DNA from: Streptomyces sp. NBC_01268
GTDB taxonomy: Bacteria; Actinomycetota; Actinomycetes; Streptomycetales; Streptomycetaceae
Assembly (NCBI RefSeq): GCF_036240795.1
Contig: NZ_CP108454.1
Location: forward strand, 5,146,001 to 5,210,000
Length of the DNA: 64,000 nt
Direction: 5' to 3'
Under the pieces are notes generated by a model that saw only the letters and a program-made list of their open reading frames with translations, searched no databases and was not told the DNA's origin. A program made the position numbers and the translations under genes. Shown one piece after another: positions 7,118 to 14,808 of this stretch (positions are counted from its first letter, which is position 1; every line of letters starts with the position of its first letter).

Positions 7118-8338
7118 ATGCGCACCGCCCTCCGCACCGCCGTCGCCACCGCCCTCCTCACGGGCCTCGCGATCACCCCGGCGATCACCGCCACGTCCGC
7201 CTTCGCGGCGGACGGCCCGGCCGCCACCGCGGAGAGCGCAGGCACTCTCGTCCGAACCGAGACCCTCGGCGACGGCACCGTCGTCAAGATCTACAAGCTG
7301 GGCCCCACGTCCTACCGCGCCGACTCCTTCGCGCGCGGCGGGTCGACCGGCTCCGTGTACGCGAACGGGCGCCCCGGAGCGGCCAACGACAACGGCAGGT
7401 TCCTCGTCCTCTTCGAGGACGGCCGCCTCCTCTGGTGGGCCGGCAACAACGCCTACGGCGTCCAGCTGGGCCTGTACCGGCTGGCCGACGGCACCGTCCT
7501 GGAGGTCGGCAAGAACCCGCGGGACGGCCGCTACGGCCTCCAGCTGGTCGAGAACGGCAAGGGCCGCGGCTTCACCTACACCCACGACCCCGTCCGCACG
7601 GTGTGGACGTACGGCAAGGCCGTCGTCGTCCTCGGCGCCGGCGGCGGCGAGTTCGCCGCGTACGTCCCCGGCGCGGCCAAGCAGTCCGCCCCCGTCTACG
7701 TCGGCCCGCCGACCACCCCCGAGGGCTCCACGCCGCCCCCGGCCGAGATCATCAGCGGGCCGACCCTCACCTCGATCTGCACGATGACGGAGGACATCCG
7801 CTCCTCCTACGGCACCACCCGGTACGTCACCCTCACCAACGACTCCACCCAGGGCCCCACGGCCGTCCTCAAGGACGCCAAGGGCCGGACCGTCGCCAAG
7901 GTCGACCGCGCGCACCCCCTCGACACCGTGAACGGCCTCAGGATCGAGCGCGGCGACACCCTCACCCCGCGCTTCGGCCAGCGCACCCAGGGCGGCGACA
8001 CGCCCTACCGCTGGAACGACTTCCCCAAGGTCCCCAAGGGCTGCAAGCAGCCGGCCCCCGCCAAGCCCACCCCCGCGCCCACCCACTCGGCCACCCCCGC
8101 GCCCACGACCGGCACGGGCACCGGCACCGGCACCGGCACCGGCACCGGCACGGGCACGGGCACCCAGGGCGGTCAGACCTCCGTCGTGCCCCAGGGCGGG
8201 GTCGCCGCCGGCGCCGAGTTCGGCAGCGTCGAGCAGGCCAACGACACCGCGCTGCTGGCCTCCGGCGCCGGAGCCGCCGTGGTCGTCGCCGGACTCGGCT
8301 TCGGCGTCCTGCGCCGCCGCGCCGGCACCCGCGGCTGA
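7118..8338 (+). CDS. Secreted, membrane-anchored protein with Thr-Gly repeat stalk
   Basis: A 406-residue protein. A cleavable signal peptide ends near TSAFAADGP. A globular region of about residues 35-310 contains tandem Trp/Tyr/Gly strands (RLLWWAGNNAYGVQLGLYRL, VWTYGKAVVVLGAGG). A Pro/Thr-rich linker and nine consecutive Thr-Gly pairs form a stalk, followed by a C-terminal helix (GAAVVVAGLGFGVLRRRAG) with basic tail. This is a cell-wall-spanning layout. No LPxTG-like motif precedes the helix, so anchoring is by membrane. It is 88 bp ahead of a class F sortase gene in the same orientation. The start follows TTCAGGAGTCGTT, a good ribosome site. Function unknown. Confidence 0.8.
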   Translation: MRTALRTAVATALLTGLAITPAITATSAFAADGPAATAESAGTLVRTETLGDGTVVKIYKLGPTSYRADSFARGGSTGSVYANGRPGAANDNGRFLVLFEDGRLLWWAGNNAYGVQLGLYRLADGTVLEVGKNPRDGRYGLQLVENGKGRGFTYTHDPVRTVWTYGKAVVVLGAGGGEFAAYVPGAAKQSAPVYVGPPTTPEGSTPPPAEIISGPTLTSICTMTEDIRSSYGTTRYVTLTNDSTQGPTAVLKDAKGRTVAKVDRAHPLDTVNGLRIERGDTLTPRFGQRTQGGDTPYRWNDFPKVPKGCKQPAPAKPTPAPTHSATPAPTTGTGTGTGTGTGTGTGTGTQGGQTSVVPQGGVAAGAEFGSVEQANDTALLASGAGAAVVVAGLGFGVLRRRAGTRG

Positions 8339-8426
8339 CGCCGCCCCGCACACCCCACCCCACACCCCTACGGCGGGCCGCCCCTCCTCCTCGGCGGCCC
8401 GCCGCACCCCTGCCCGGAGCCCGCCC

Positions 8427-9053
8427 ATGACCCGCCGCCGCCCCCTCCTGCTCACCCTCGCCGTCGCCGCCGTGGCCCTCGCGGGCTGCGCCGCGCCCGC
8501 CGCCGAGGCCCCGCACGGACCCGCCGCCCCCGCCCCGCGGATCACCGCGACCGCCGCGCCCGCACCGGCCGCGCAGCTCGCCACCGCGCCGATGCCGCGC
8601 TCGAAGCCCGTGCGCGTGCGGGTGCCCGCGGCCGGCGTCGACGCCCGGCCGGTGCTCGACCTCGGACTCGACGCGGACGGCACGGTCCAGGTGCCCACGG
8701 TCGCCCAGGCCGACCGCATCGGCTGGTACGACAAGGGCGTCACGCCCGGCGAGAGGGGCCCCGCCGTCCTGATCGGGCACTTCGACACCGTCGAGGGCCC
8801 CGCCGTGCTCAAGGACGTGGCGAGGATCCGCGTCGGCGACCGCATCACCGTCACCCGCGCCGACGGCACCGACGCCGTCTTCCGGGTGCGCGAGCTGGAA
8901 CAGGTCGACAAGAAGGCCTTCCCGACCCGCAAGGTGTACGGGGACACCCGGCGGCCCGAGCTGCGGCTGATCACCTGCGGCGGCGAGCTGGTCGACGGCC
9001 ACCGCCCCGACAACATCGTCGTGTACGCCGATCTGCTCACCCGAGCCGCGTGA
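8427..9053 (+). CDS. Class F sortase (lipoprotein-like)
   Basis: A 208-residue protein. The N-terminus has a hydrophobic signal ending in a lipobox-like LAGCAAP at about residues 17-23, so it may be lipid-anchored. The sortase fold carries the catalytic His in VLIGHFDT, Cys in LRLITCGG and Arg in DGHRPDNIVVYA, the class F spacing. Sortases are transpeptidases that cleave sorting signals and attach surface proteins to peptidoglycan; class F substrates in Streptomyces are poorly defined. The partner upstream at 7118-8338 is a secreted protein, which suggests functional pairing even though it lacks a canonical motif. An LAETG protein occurs at 49173-49460. Confidence 0.88.
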   Translation: MTRRRPLLLTLAVAAVALAGCAAPAAEAPHGPAAPAPRITATAAPAPAAQLATAPMPRSKPVRVRVPAAGVDARPVLDLGLDADGTVQVPTVAQADRIGWYDKGVTPGERGPAVLIGHFDTVEGPAVLKDVARIRVGDRITVTRADGTDAVFRVRELEQVDKKAFPTRKVYGDTRRPELRLITCGGELVDGHRPDNIVVYADLLTRAA

Positions 9054-9087
9054 GCCGAACGGGGAGCGCTGAGGCACAATCGGCCCC

Positions 9088-9735
9088 ATGACGACCCCCG
9101 AGCCGCCCTCCCAGCAGCCCTCCGAGCCCGCCTCCGCCGACCGAGTCTTCCGGTCCGGCATGGGCATCGCGGGCGGGGTCACCCTGCTCGTCCTCGCCGC
9201 GCTCCTCGGCGGCGACTCGCTGTTCCGCGGCGAAGGCCGCGTCCCGTGGATGGCGCTCGCAGGGCTGGTCCTCGTGGTCCCGCTGATCGTCGCCTTCACG
9301 ATCCGCCCCGCCGTCTTCGCCAACGACGAGCGGCTGCGGATCCGCAACCCGTTCCGCAGCATCGTGCTGCCCTGGGGCGCGATCGCCGACCTCCGCGCCG
9401 GCTACTCCAGCGAGGTCTTCACGCAGGACGGCGACAAGTACCAGCTGTGGGCCGTCCCGGTCTCCCTGCGCCAGCGCAAGCGCGCCGCCCGCAAGGCCGC
9501 GCGCTCCTCCCAGGACGACCCGCACGGGCGCTCGTCGGCCACCGCCGACGTCACCGACTCCAAGGCCAGGACCGCCCCCGCCGACCAGACCGTCGCCGAC
9601 CTGCGCGAGATGGCCGAGCGGCTCGGCGGCCGGCCCGAGGCCCAGGGTGCGCCGCAGATCCGCTGGGCGTACGAGATCCTCGCGCCCGCGGCGGCCGGAC
9701 TCGTGCTGCTCGTCGTGCTCTCCGTGACCGGCTGA
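9088..9735 (+). CDS. PH domain-containing membrane protein
   Basis: A 215-residue protein with two N-terminal membrane helices (GITLLVLAALLGG-like segment at about residues 28-45 and WMALAGLVLVVPLIVAFTI at 54-72), a bacterial PH-like domain (FANDERLRIRNPFRSIVLPW, then GYSSEVFTQDGDKYQLWAVPV), a charged cytoplasmic stretch, and a C-terminal helix (AAAGLVLLVVLSVTG). The ATG at 9088 lies 7 nt after a CACAAT hexamer and no Shine-Dalgarno is evident, which fits leaderless translation. Conserved next to the phospho-sugar mutase region in Streptomyces as I recall; precise role unknown. Confidence 0.8.
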   Translation: MTTPEPPSQQPSEPASADRVFRSGMGIAGGVTLLVLAALLGGDSLFRGEGRVPWMALAGLVLVVPLIVAFTIRPAVFANDERLRIRNPFRSIVLPWGAIADLRAGYSSEVFTQDGDKYQLWAVPVSLRQRKRAARKAARSSQDDPHGRSSATADVTDSKARTAPADQTVADLREMAERLGGRPEAQGAPQIRWAYEILAPAAAGLVLLVVLSVTG

Positions 9736-9768
9736 CTCGGGGTCGGGCGGGCGCCGTACGCCCGAACG

Positions 9769-9814
9769 GCCGAGGGCCGGGAGCGCACCTCACGGTGTGC
9801 TCCCGGCCCTCGGC
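9769..9814. terminator. Bidirectional terminator between convergent genes
   Basis: A 20-bp stem (9769-9788 with 9795-9814, one G-T wobble) with a 6-nt loop. It separates the PH-domain gene from the large repeat protein gene. Confidence 0.85.
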
Positions 9815-9833
9815 TCTTCCCGCGGCCGCTCGA

Positions 9834-12800
9834 TCAGGGGCCGTAGAACCCGGCGACGTCGGCGATGAGGTCGATGCTGCCGTTGCGGTTGTAGAAGGTG
9901 ACCTTGCCGTCCTTCACGGGGACCACGACGAGGTTGGGGACGGTCTGCCCGGCGACGACGTTGAGGTTCGACGCGCTGGTGCGGGTCGTCCCGTACGGGT
10001 AGACGGAGACGAACGTCGATGCCGTCGCGTTGGTGGCCGTGACGTTCAGGACGACGGCGGTCACGCCCTCGGCGGGGACGCCGCCCTTGCCCGCGACGGT
10101 CAGCGTGACGGTCTTGTCCGCGCCGACCTTCGCCTTCGGCACGCCGGTGCCCGAGCGGGTGTCCATCAGCCGGGCCGGGGCCACCGGCTCGTAGAGGGAG
10201 CCCGTGGTGCCGCTGGTGTAGTACCCGGCGACGTCGGCCAGCAGGTCGAGCGAGCCGTTGCGGTTGTAGAAGGTGACCTTGCCGTCCTTCACGGGGACGA
10301 CGACCAGGTTGGGGACGGTCTGCCCGGCGACGACGTTGAGGTTCGACGCGCTGGTGCGGGTCGTGCCGTACGGGTAGACGGAGACGAAGGTCGACGAGGT
10401 CGGGTTCGTGGCCGTCACGTTCAGGACGACGGCGGTCACGCCCTCGGCGGGGACGCCGCCCTTGCCCGCGACGGTCAGGGAGACGGTCTTGTCGGCGCCG
10501 AGCTTCGCCTTGGCGACGCCGGTGCCGTCGCGGGTGTCCATCAGCCGGGCCGGGGTCACCGGCTCGTAGAGGGAGCCCTGGCCCGACAGCGTGTAGTACC
10601 CGGCGACGTCGGCCAGCAGGTCGAGCGAGCCGTTGCGGTTGTAGAAGGTGACCTTGCCGTCCTTCACGGGGACCACGACGAGGTTGGGGACGGTCCGGCC
10701 GGCGACGACGTTGAGGTTCGACGCGCTGGTGCGGGTCGTCCCGTACGGGTACGCCGAGACGAACGTCGACGCCGTGGCGTTGGTCGCCGTCACGTTCAGG
10801 ACCACGGCCGAGACGCCCTTGGCGGGCACCCCGCCCTTGCCCGCGACGGTCAGGGTGACGGTCTTGCCGGCGCCGATCTTCGCCTTGGCGACGCCGACGC
10901 CGGAGCGGGTGTCCATCACGCGCGTCGGCGTCACCGGCTCGTACCGCCCGGTGGCCAGCGTGGACTGCCCGCGCACGAGCGCGACGTCGCCGGTGCGGGT
11001 GAGCGCGGGGCCCGCGCCGTCCGCCGGGGCGGCCGTCAGGGTCCAGTCGTACAGCCCGTCCGGCAGCGCGTTCCCGGCCGCGTCCTTGCCGTCCCAGGCG
11101 GGCTTCACGAGCCCGCGGGCCTCGCCGCCCTCAAGGGTGCGCACGACCGTGCCCGCACTGTCGCGCACGTCGACCTTCCAGGAAGAGGTGGGCTTGTTCA
11201 GCCACCACCTCGCGCCCCAGGTCGGCGTGGCCGCCTTGCGGTCCAGGGTCTTCGTCTCCTCGGCGTCGAGGAGGCGCAGCGGTGAGGCGGGGACGCCGGT
11301 CGGCACGACGTGGATGTTCTGGTCCGCGTCCACGAGGCTCACGTGGCCGCCGAAGCGGTCGACCGTCCAGCCGTAGTCGGGCCGTGAGTCGGCCACGGTC
11401 CCGATCGCGCGGGTCGCGCCGCCGCCGCGCAGCGGGGTGACGGAGACCGTGCCGCCCTTCTCGTGGGCGAGGTAGCCGTCGCCCAGGAGCGCGTTGGTGT
11501 GTGCGGGCAGGGAGATGTTCGCGAGGGTGTCGAGGTTCTTCACGCCGGAACTCGTCGCGCACTTCCAGTACGCGAAGGAGCCCACGACCTGGAGCCCGGT
11601 GAGGTCGCAGCCGGCCAGCTTCACCGTGCGCCTGGTGGCGTCGGTGGGCACGTCGATCGCGTCGACGGTGCCGGTGGTGGTCGACTCGGCCCACAGGGTG
11701 CTGCCGTCGAGTGCGGCCCGGCGGTCCCCCAGCTCGCGGTTGACCAGCACCTTCTTGGTGTCGATGTCGCGGACCTCGCGCATCCGGGACGGCCCCGTCT
11801 GCGCCTCCGCGAGGTACGAGACGTAGCGGCCGGAGGCCAGGAAGTCCCAGCCGTACTGGAAGGGCCGGGCGCCCGTCCAGCTGCTGTGGTCCATGTCCTG
11901 GCCCTCACCGACCGCGTACAGGTCGCCCGGGTACCCCTGGAAGACGAGCCGTCCGTCGCCGGTGGGGACCACGGGCACGCAGGACGGAGTGCAGTGGCCC
12001 GGGACGACGGCCTCGTGCTCGTACCCGCGGTCGGTCTTGGGGCCCGCGGCGAGCTCGCCGCTGACGGTGAGCCTCCTGCTGGTCACCCGCCCGTACATGT
12101 CGTCGAAGCCGTTGGCGTCGAGGCCGAAGTTCTCCGAGGCGTTCAGCTCGCCCTGGGCGACGGCGAACCGCTGGGTCCGGGCGATCGCGGGCGGGGTGTC
12201 GTAGACCTTGGCGAGGACGGGGGCCGCACCGTCCGCCGGGAAGACCGCCTTGCGGACGGCGGGCTGCTGGTCGGGGCCGAAGGCGGTGGCGAGGGCGCCG
12301 CCGTCCTGGGTGGGGACGACGTCGGCCGCGTCGAACGCCGGCCGGGGCTCCCCGCCGGACAGCGGGTACAGCGCGTACGGCTCGTCGCCGAACTGGACGA
12401 ACTTCGTCCGCACCAGGAGGTCCTGGCCCACGAGGGCGGTCGGCGCCTGGGGCACCGTGATCTCCGCCGTGGGCGCGGTGAGGTCGCCCGTCAGGTCCCA
12501 GACGCTCGCCCGCTTGGCCCGCGCGTCGTAGCTGACGGCGCGGGTCCCGTGGACGTCGGGCGCGTAGCCGGAGCTGTCGTACGGGATCGAGGTGGGCTTC
12601 ACGACCGGGTCGGCGAGGGAGACCCAGCCGAGGAGCGTCTTGCCGTTCAGGGAGTAGGCGACGAAGAAGCCCTGCCCGTCGCCCGGCCGGCCGTCGCGCG
12701 GCGTGACCGTGGAGATCCAGGCCGATCCGGCCGGGGCGACCGCCTTCACGTCCTTCTGGACGCCGTTCTCGACCGACAGGACGTGTACGGCCTTGTCCTC

Positions 12801-13253
12801 GCCGTTGGTGAGGACCTTGCCGCCCTGGACGCTCGCGAAGTACTGCCGCTGCGGGATCGTCACGGTCCGCCCGGGCCCGGTGGGCCCGTCCTGGAGGACG
12901 ACCCTGTCGTTGTACTGGCGCGCGATGACGTCACCACCGCCGCCGTGCAGCGCGTACGTGCGGTCGGCGGCGAACCGGGTGGGCTTCCCGCCCGCGTACG
13001 GCACCCAGGCGTAGCCGCGGGAGTCCTGGTGCATGAAGCCGGTGGTGCCGGCGAAGCGGAGCAGGCCCTGGCCCGGGTGGGCCTCCACCGGAATGGTCAG
13101 CGGCGCCTGTGCCGTGGGTGCCTCCGCCGCGACCGCCGTCCCCCCGGCGAGCGGTGCGAGCGAGGCGACGGCCGCCGTCACGGCGACCGCGGTCGCCGTC
13201 AGACGTCTGCCGCCGGTGTTCCTTCGGGACCGGCTTGATCGTGTGTCACGCAC
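9834..13253 (-). CDS. Large secreted surface protein: beta-propeller-like region plus three C-terminal repeats
   Basis: A 1139-residue protein starting at GTG 13253, 6 nt after a strong GAGGGGGGA ribosome site. A basic leader and signal peptide (LTATAVAVTAAVASLAPLAG, then GTAVAAEAP) are followed by about 650 residues of irregular beta-strand repeats. Then comes a FlgD/Ig-like module (GTVVRTLEGG, then PAWDGKDAAGNALPDGLYDW). Last are three 125-residue repeats, each containing RxMDTR, VVLNVTATN, YPYGTTRTSASNLNVVAG, VPNLVVVPVKDGKVTFYNRN and LLADVAGYY. The repeats resemble modules found in many actinobacterial extracellular proteins and hydrolases. No catalytic motif was recognised, so adhesion or wall binding is inferred. 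A GTCAC-N6-GTGAC box lies upstream. Confidence 0.85.
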   Translation of the reverse strand: MRDTRSSRSRRNTGGRRLTATAVAVTAAVASLAPLAGGTAVAAEAPTAQAPLTIPVEAHPGQGLLRFAGTTGFMHQDSRGYAWVPYAGGKPTRFAADRTYALHGGGGDVIARQYNDRVVLQDGPTGPGRTVTIPQRQYFASVQGGKVLTNGEDKAVHVLSVENGVQKDVKAVAPAGSAWISTVTPRDGRPGDGQGFFVAYSLNGKTLLGWVSLADPVVKPTSIPYDSSGYAPDVHGTRAVSYDARAKRASVWDLTGDLTAPTAEITVPQAPTALVGQDLLVRTKFVQFGDEPYALYPLSGGEPRPAFDAADVVPTQDGGALATAFGPDQQPAVRKAVFPADGAAPVLAKVYDTPPAIARTQRFAVAQGELNASENFGLDANGFDDMYGRVTSRRLTVSGELAAGPKTDRGYEHEAVVPGHCTPSCVPVVPTGDGRLVFQGYPGDLYAVGEGQDMDHSSWTGARPFQYGWDFLASGRYVSYLAEAQTGPSRMREVRDIDTKKVLVNRELGDRRAALDGSTLWAESTTTGTVDAIDVPTDATRRTVKLAGCDLTGLQVVGSFAYWKCATSSGVKNLDTLANISLPAHTNALLGDGYLAHEKGGTVSVTPLRGGGATRAIGTVADSRPDYGWTVDRFGGHVSLVDADQNIHVVPTGVPASPLRLLDAEETKTLDRKAATPTWGARWWLNKPTSSWKVDVRDSAGTVVRTLEGGEARGLVKPAWDGKDAAGNALPDGLYDWTLTAAPADGAGPALTRTGDVALVRGQSTLATGRYEPVTPTRVMDTRSGVGVAKAKIGAGKTVTLTVAGKGGVPAKGVSAVVLNVTATNATASTFVSAYPYGTTRTSASNLNVVAGRTVPNLVVVPVKDGKVTFYNRNGSLDLLADVAGYYTLSGQGSLYEPVTPARLMDTRDGTGVAKAKLGADKTVSLTVAGKGGVPAEGVTAVVLNVTATNPTSSTFVSVYPYGTTRTSASNLNVVAGQTVPNLVVVPVKDGKVTFYNRNGSLDLLADVAGYYTSGTTGSLYEPVAPARLMDTRSGTGVPKAKVGADKTVTLTVAGKGGVPAEGVTAVVLNVTATNATASTFVSVYPYGTTRTSASNLNVVAGQTVPNLVVVPVKDGKVTFYNRNGSIDLIADVAGFYGP
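9840..10964 (-). repeat. Three tandem 375-bp in-frame repeats inside the surface protein gene
   Basis: Corresponding points at 9851, 10226 and 10601 are exactly 375 bp (125 codons) apart, and the three units are nearly identical at the DNA level for long stretches. The high DNA identity suggests recent duplication or gene conversion and makes repeat-number change by recombination likely. Confidence 0.9.
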
Positions 13254-13360
13254 AGTGTCCCCCCTCAGAGTCACTAGTGGTTCACGTGTCAACCTCCCGA
13301 GGTTAGAACCCCCTTCTCCGTTCGAACCCCAGGTCGATCGTCACAACCTCGTCCCGGTTC

Positions 13361-13376
13361 GTCACGGTTCTGTGAC
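13361..13376. promoter_or_regulatory. GTCAC-N6-GTGAC box upstream of the large surface protein gene
   Basis: GTCAC-GGTTCT-GTGAC lies 108 bp upstream of the GTG start at 13253. It has the same architecture as the box at 6967-6982 and matches GTnAC-n6-GTnAC. AfsQ1, MtrA and GlnR are all candidates. Confidence 0.45.
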
Positions 13377-13418
13377 AGAGGCGGGCAGTCGTCCGCGGAG
13401 GCACCCGGGCCCCCTTCC

Positions 13419-14612
13419 TCACGGCGGCCCGGACCACACCAGCAGCATGTAGCCCCCCAGCCACGCCGAGGACAGCGCCGCCCCCGTCAGCACCAGGACC
13501 GCGGCCGGGCGCCGCGCGCGGGCCAGCGCCAGAGCCACCGGAAGCAGCAGCGGGAAACCCGGCAGGAGGAAGCGGGCGCGCGGGAAATAGACACCGCCGC
13601 TCCCCAGGACGACCAGCAGCAGCACCCCTGAGAAGACCAGCAGCGGCAGCGGCTGCCGGTCCGCCACGCACAGCAGGAACAGGCCCGCCGACACCACCAG
13701 GACCAGCGAGACCACCACCAGGAACAGCTGCGGATGGCGGGAGTAGACCAGCAGCCCGCGCAGCTCCCGCAGGGTGCCCGCGCCGCCGTCCCACTCGTTC
13801 GTCCACAGCCGCTGCACCGCGAAGTAGCCGTCCCAGCGGCCCAGCCGCACCCCGACCCAGGTCACGTAGCCGAGCCAGCCCAGCGGAGCCGCGAGGGCGG
13901 CCGGCAGCGCCCGGTGCCCGCCCCGCCGGACCGCGAGCAGCGCGGCCGCCGACACCGCCGCCGCGACCGCGACACCGGTCGGCCGGGTCAGCCCCGCCGC
14001 CACCGCGAGCCCCGCCGCCCACGCCCAGCGGCCGGTCAGGACGGCGTACAGCGCCCAGGCCGCGAGCGCCGTGAAGAGCGACTCGGTGTAGCCCATCCAC
14101 TGCACCACCGCGACCGGCAGCGTCCCCCACAGCACCGCCAGGACCGTGCCGGTGCGGCGCCCGTGCAGCCGGTCGCCGACGGCGAACACCCCCCAGGCGG
14201 CGACCAGCGAGCACCCCCACGCGAGCACCAGGCCCACGGAGGCCCGCGAGCCGGGGGTGACCGCCGCGACGGCCTTGACCAGCAGCGGGAACAGCGGGAA
14301 GAACGCCAGGTTGTTGTGGTTGGTCAGGGTGCCGAGCTCGTGGTCGTAGCCGTGGTCGGCGATCCCCAGGTACCAGTGGGAGTCCCAGGAGGTCGCCAGG
14401 GTCGGCCACACCCCGTGCCCCTTGAGGTGCGCCCAGCGGGCCAGCACCAGCAGGCCGAGGAGGCGTACCGCCAGATAGCCGAGCAGGGCCGGGGCCGCAT
14501 GCCGCAGCAGGCCCGGCAGCCGCCGGTCCGGCGCGGGAGCGGGGCCGCGCGCGGCGGGGACGGTACGGCGCGGGCGGGGGTGGGGGGTCAGCTGGGACGG
14601 CACGGGGGACAC
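13419..14612 (-). CDS. Integral membrane mannosyltransferase-like protein (PIG-V type)
   Basis: A 397-residue polytopic membrane protein with about ten hydrophobic segments. The first extracytoplasmic loop holds the acidic motif WDSHWYLGIADHGYD, where a GT-C glycosyltransferase places its catalytic acidic residues, followed by LAFFPLFPLLVKAV and the GYTESLFTALAAWAL motif of PIG-V-like mannosyltransferases. Such enzymes transfer a sugar from a polyprenyl-phosphate donor at the outer face of the membrane. The N-terminus is Pro/Arg-rich and cytosolic. The start is GTG 14612, behind GCGAGGGTGA. Neighbouring surface-protein genes fit envelope glycosylation; the acceptor is unknown. Confidence 0.8.
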   Translation of the reverse strand: MSPVPSQLTPHPRPRRTVPAARGPAPAPDRRLPGLLRHAAPALLGYLAVRLLGLLVLARWAHLKGHGVWPTLATSWDSHWYLGIADHGYDHELGTLTNHNNLAFFPLFPLLVKAVAAVTPGSRASVGLVLAWGCSLVAAWGVFAVGDRLHGRRTGTVLAVLWGTLPVAVVQWMGYTESLFTALAAWALYAVLTGRWAWAAGLAVAAGLTRPTGVAVAAAVSAAALLAVRRGGHRALPAALAAPLGWLGYVTWVGVRLGRWDGYFAVQRLWTNEWDGGAGTLRELRGLLVYSRHPQLFLVVVSLVLVVSAGLFLLCVADRQPLPLLVFSGVLLLVVLGSGGVYFPRARFLLPGFPLLLPVALALARARRPAAVLVLTGAALSSAWLGGYMLLVWSGPP

Positions 14613-14744
14613 CGGGTCACCCTCGCCCCGGGCACCCGGACCCGGGCGCGCGTTACGTCACGTGCCGTACCCGGTTCACCCGAAAGGGGAGCCGATCGGA
14701 GCCGTACGGAGGCCGCACCGGGAAGGCCGGGAAGGCCGGGAAGG

Positions 14745-14786
14745 CCGGAGGGCCCGTACGGAAACGATTCCGTACGGGCCCTCCGG
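14745..14786 (-). terminator. Terminator downstream of phospho-sugar mutase
   Basis: A perfect 19-bp stem (14745-14763 with 14768-14786) and a 4-nt ACGA loop, 22 bp past the stop. Just beyond it are three tandem GGAAGGCCG units (about 14720-14747). Confidence 0.85.
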
Positions 14787-14808
14787 CGTTCCCGGCAGGC
14801 GGCGGCCG

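Noticed and set aside
7106..9079. Long open frame on the minus strand opposite the secreted protein and sortase genes
   Set aside because: Its translation is Gly/Ala/Arg low-complexity with no recognisable domain, while the plus strand has a signal peptide, sortase motifs and ribosome sites. It is a GC3-driven shadow frame.
9246..11285. Possible large plus-strand gene opposite the surface protein
   Set aside because: The apparent repeats are mirror images of the three 375-bp repeats of the minus-strand gene. The minus strand has the start signal, signal peptide and conserved repeat motifs.
13351..13376. PHO box before the large surface protein gene
   Set aside because: GTTC repeats at 13357 and 13367 are 10 bp apart, not the 11-bp GTTCACC units of PhoP sites; the GTCAC-N6-GTGAC reading fits better.
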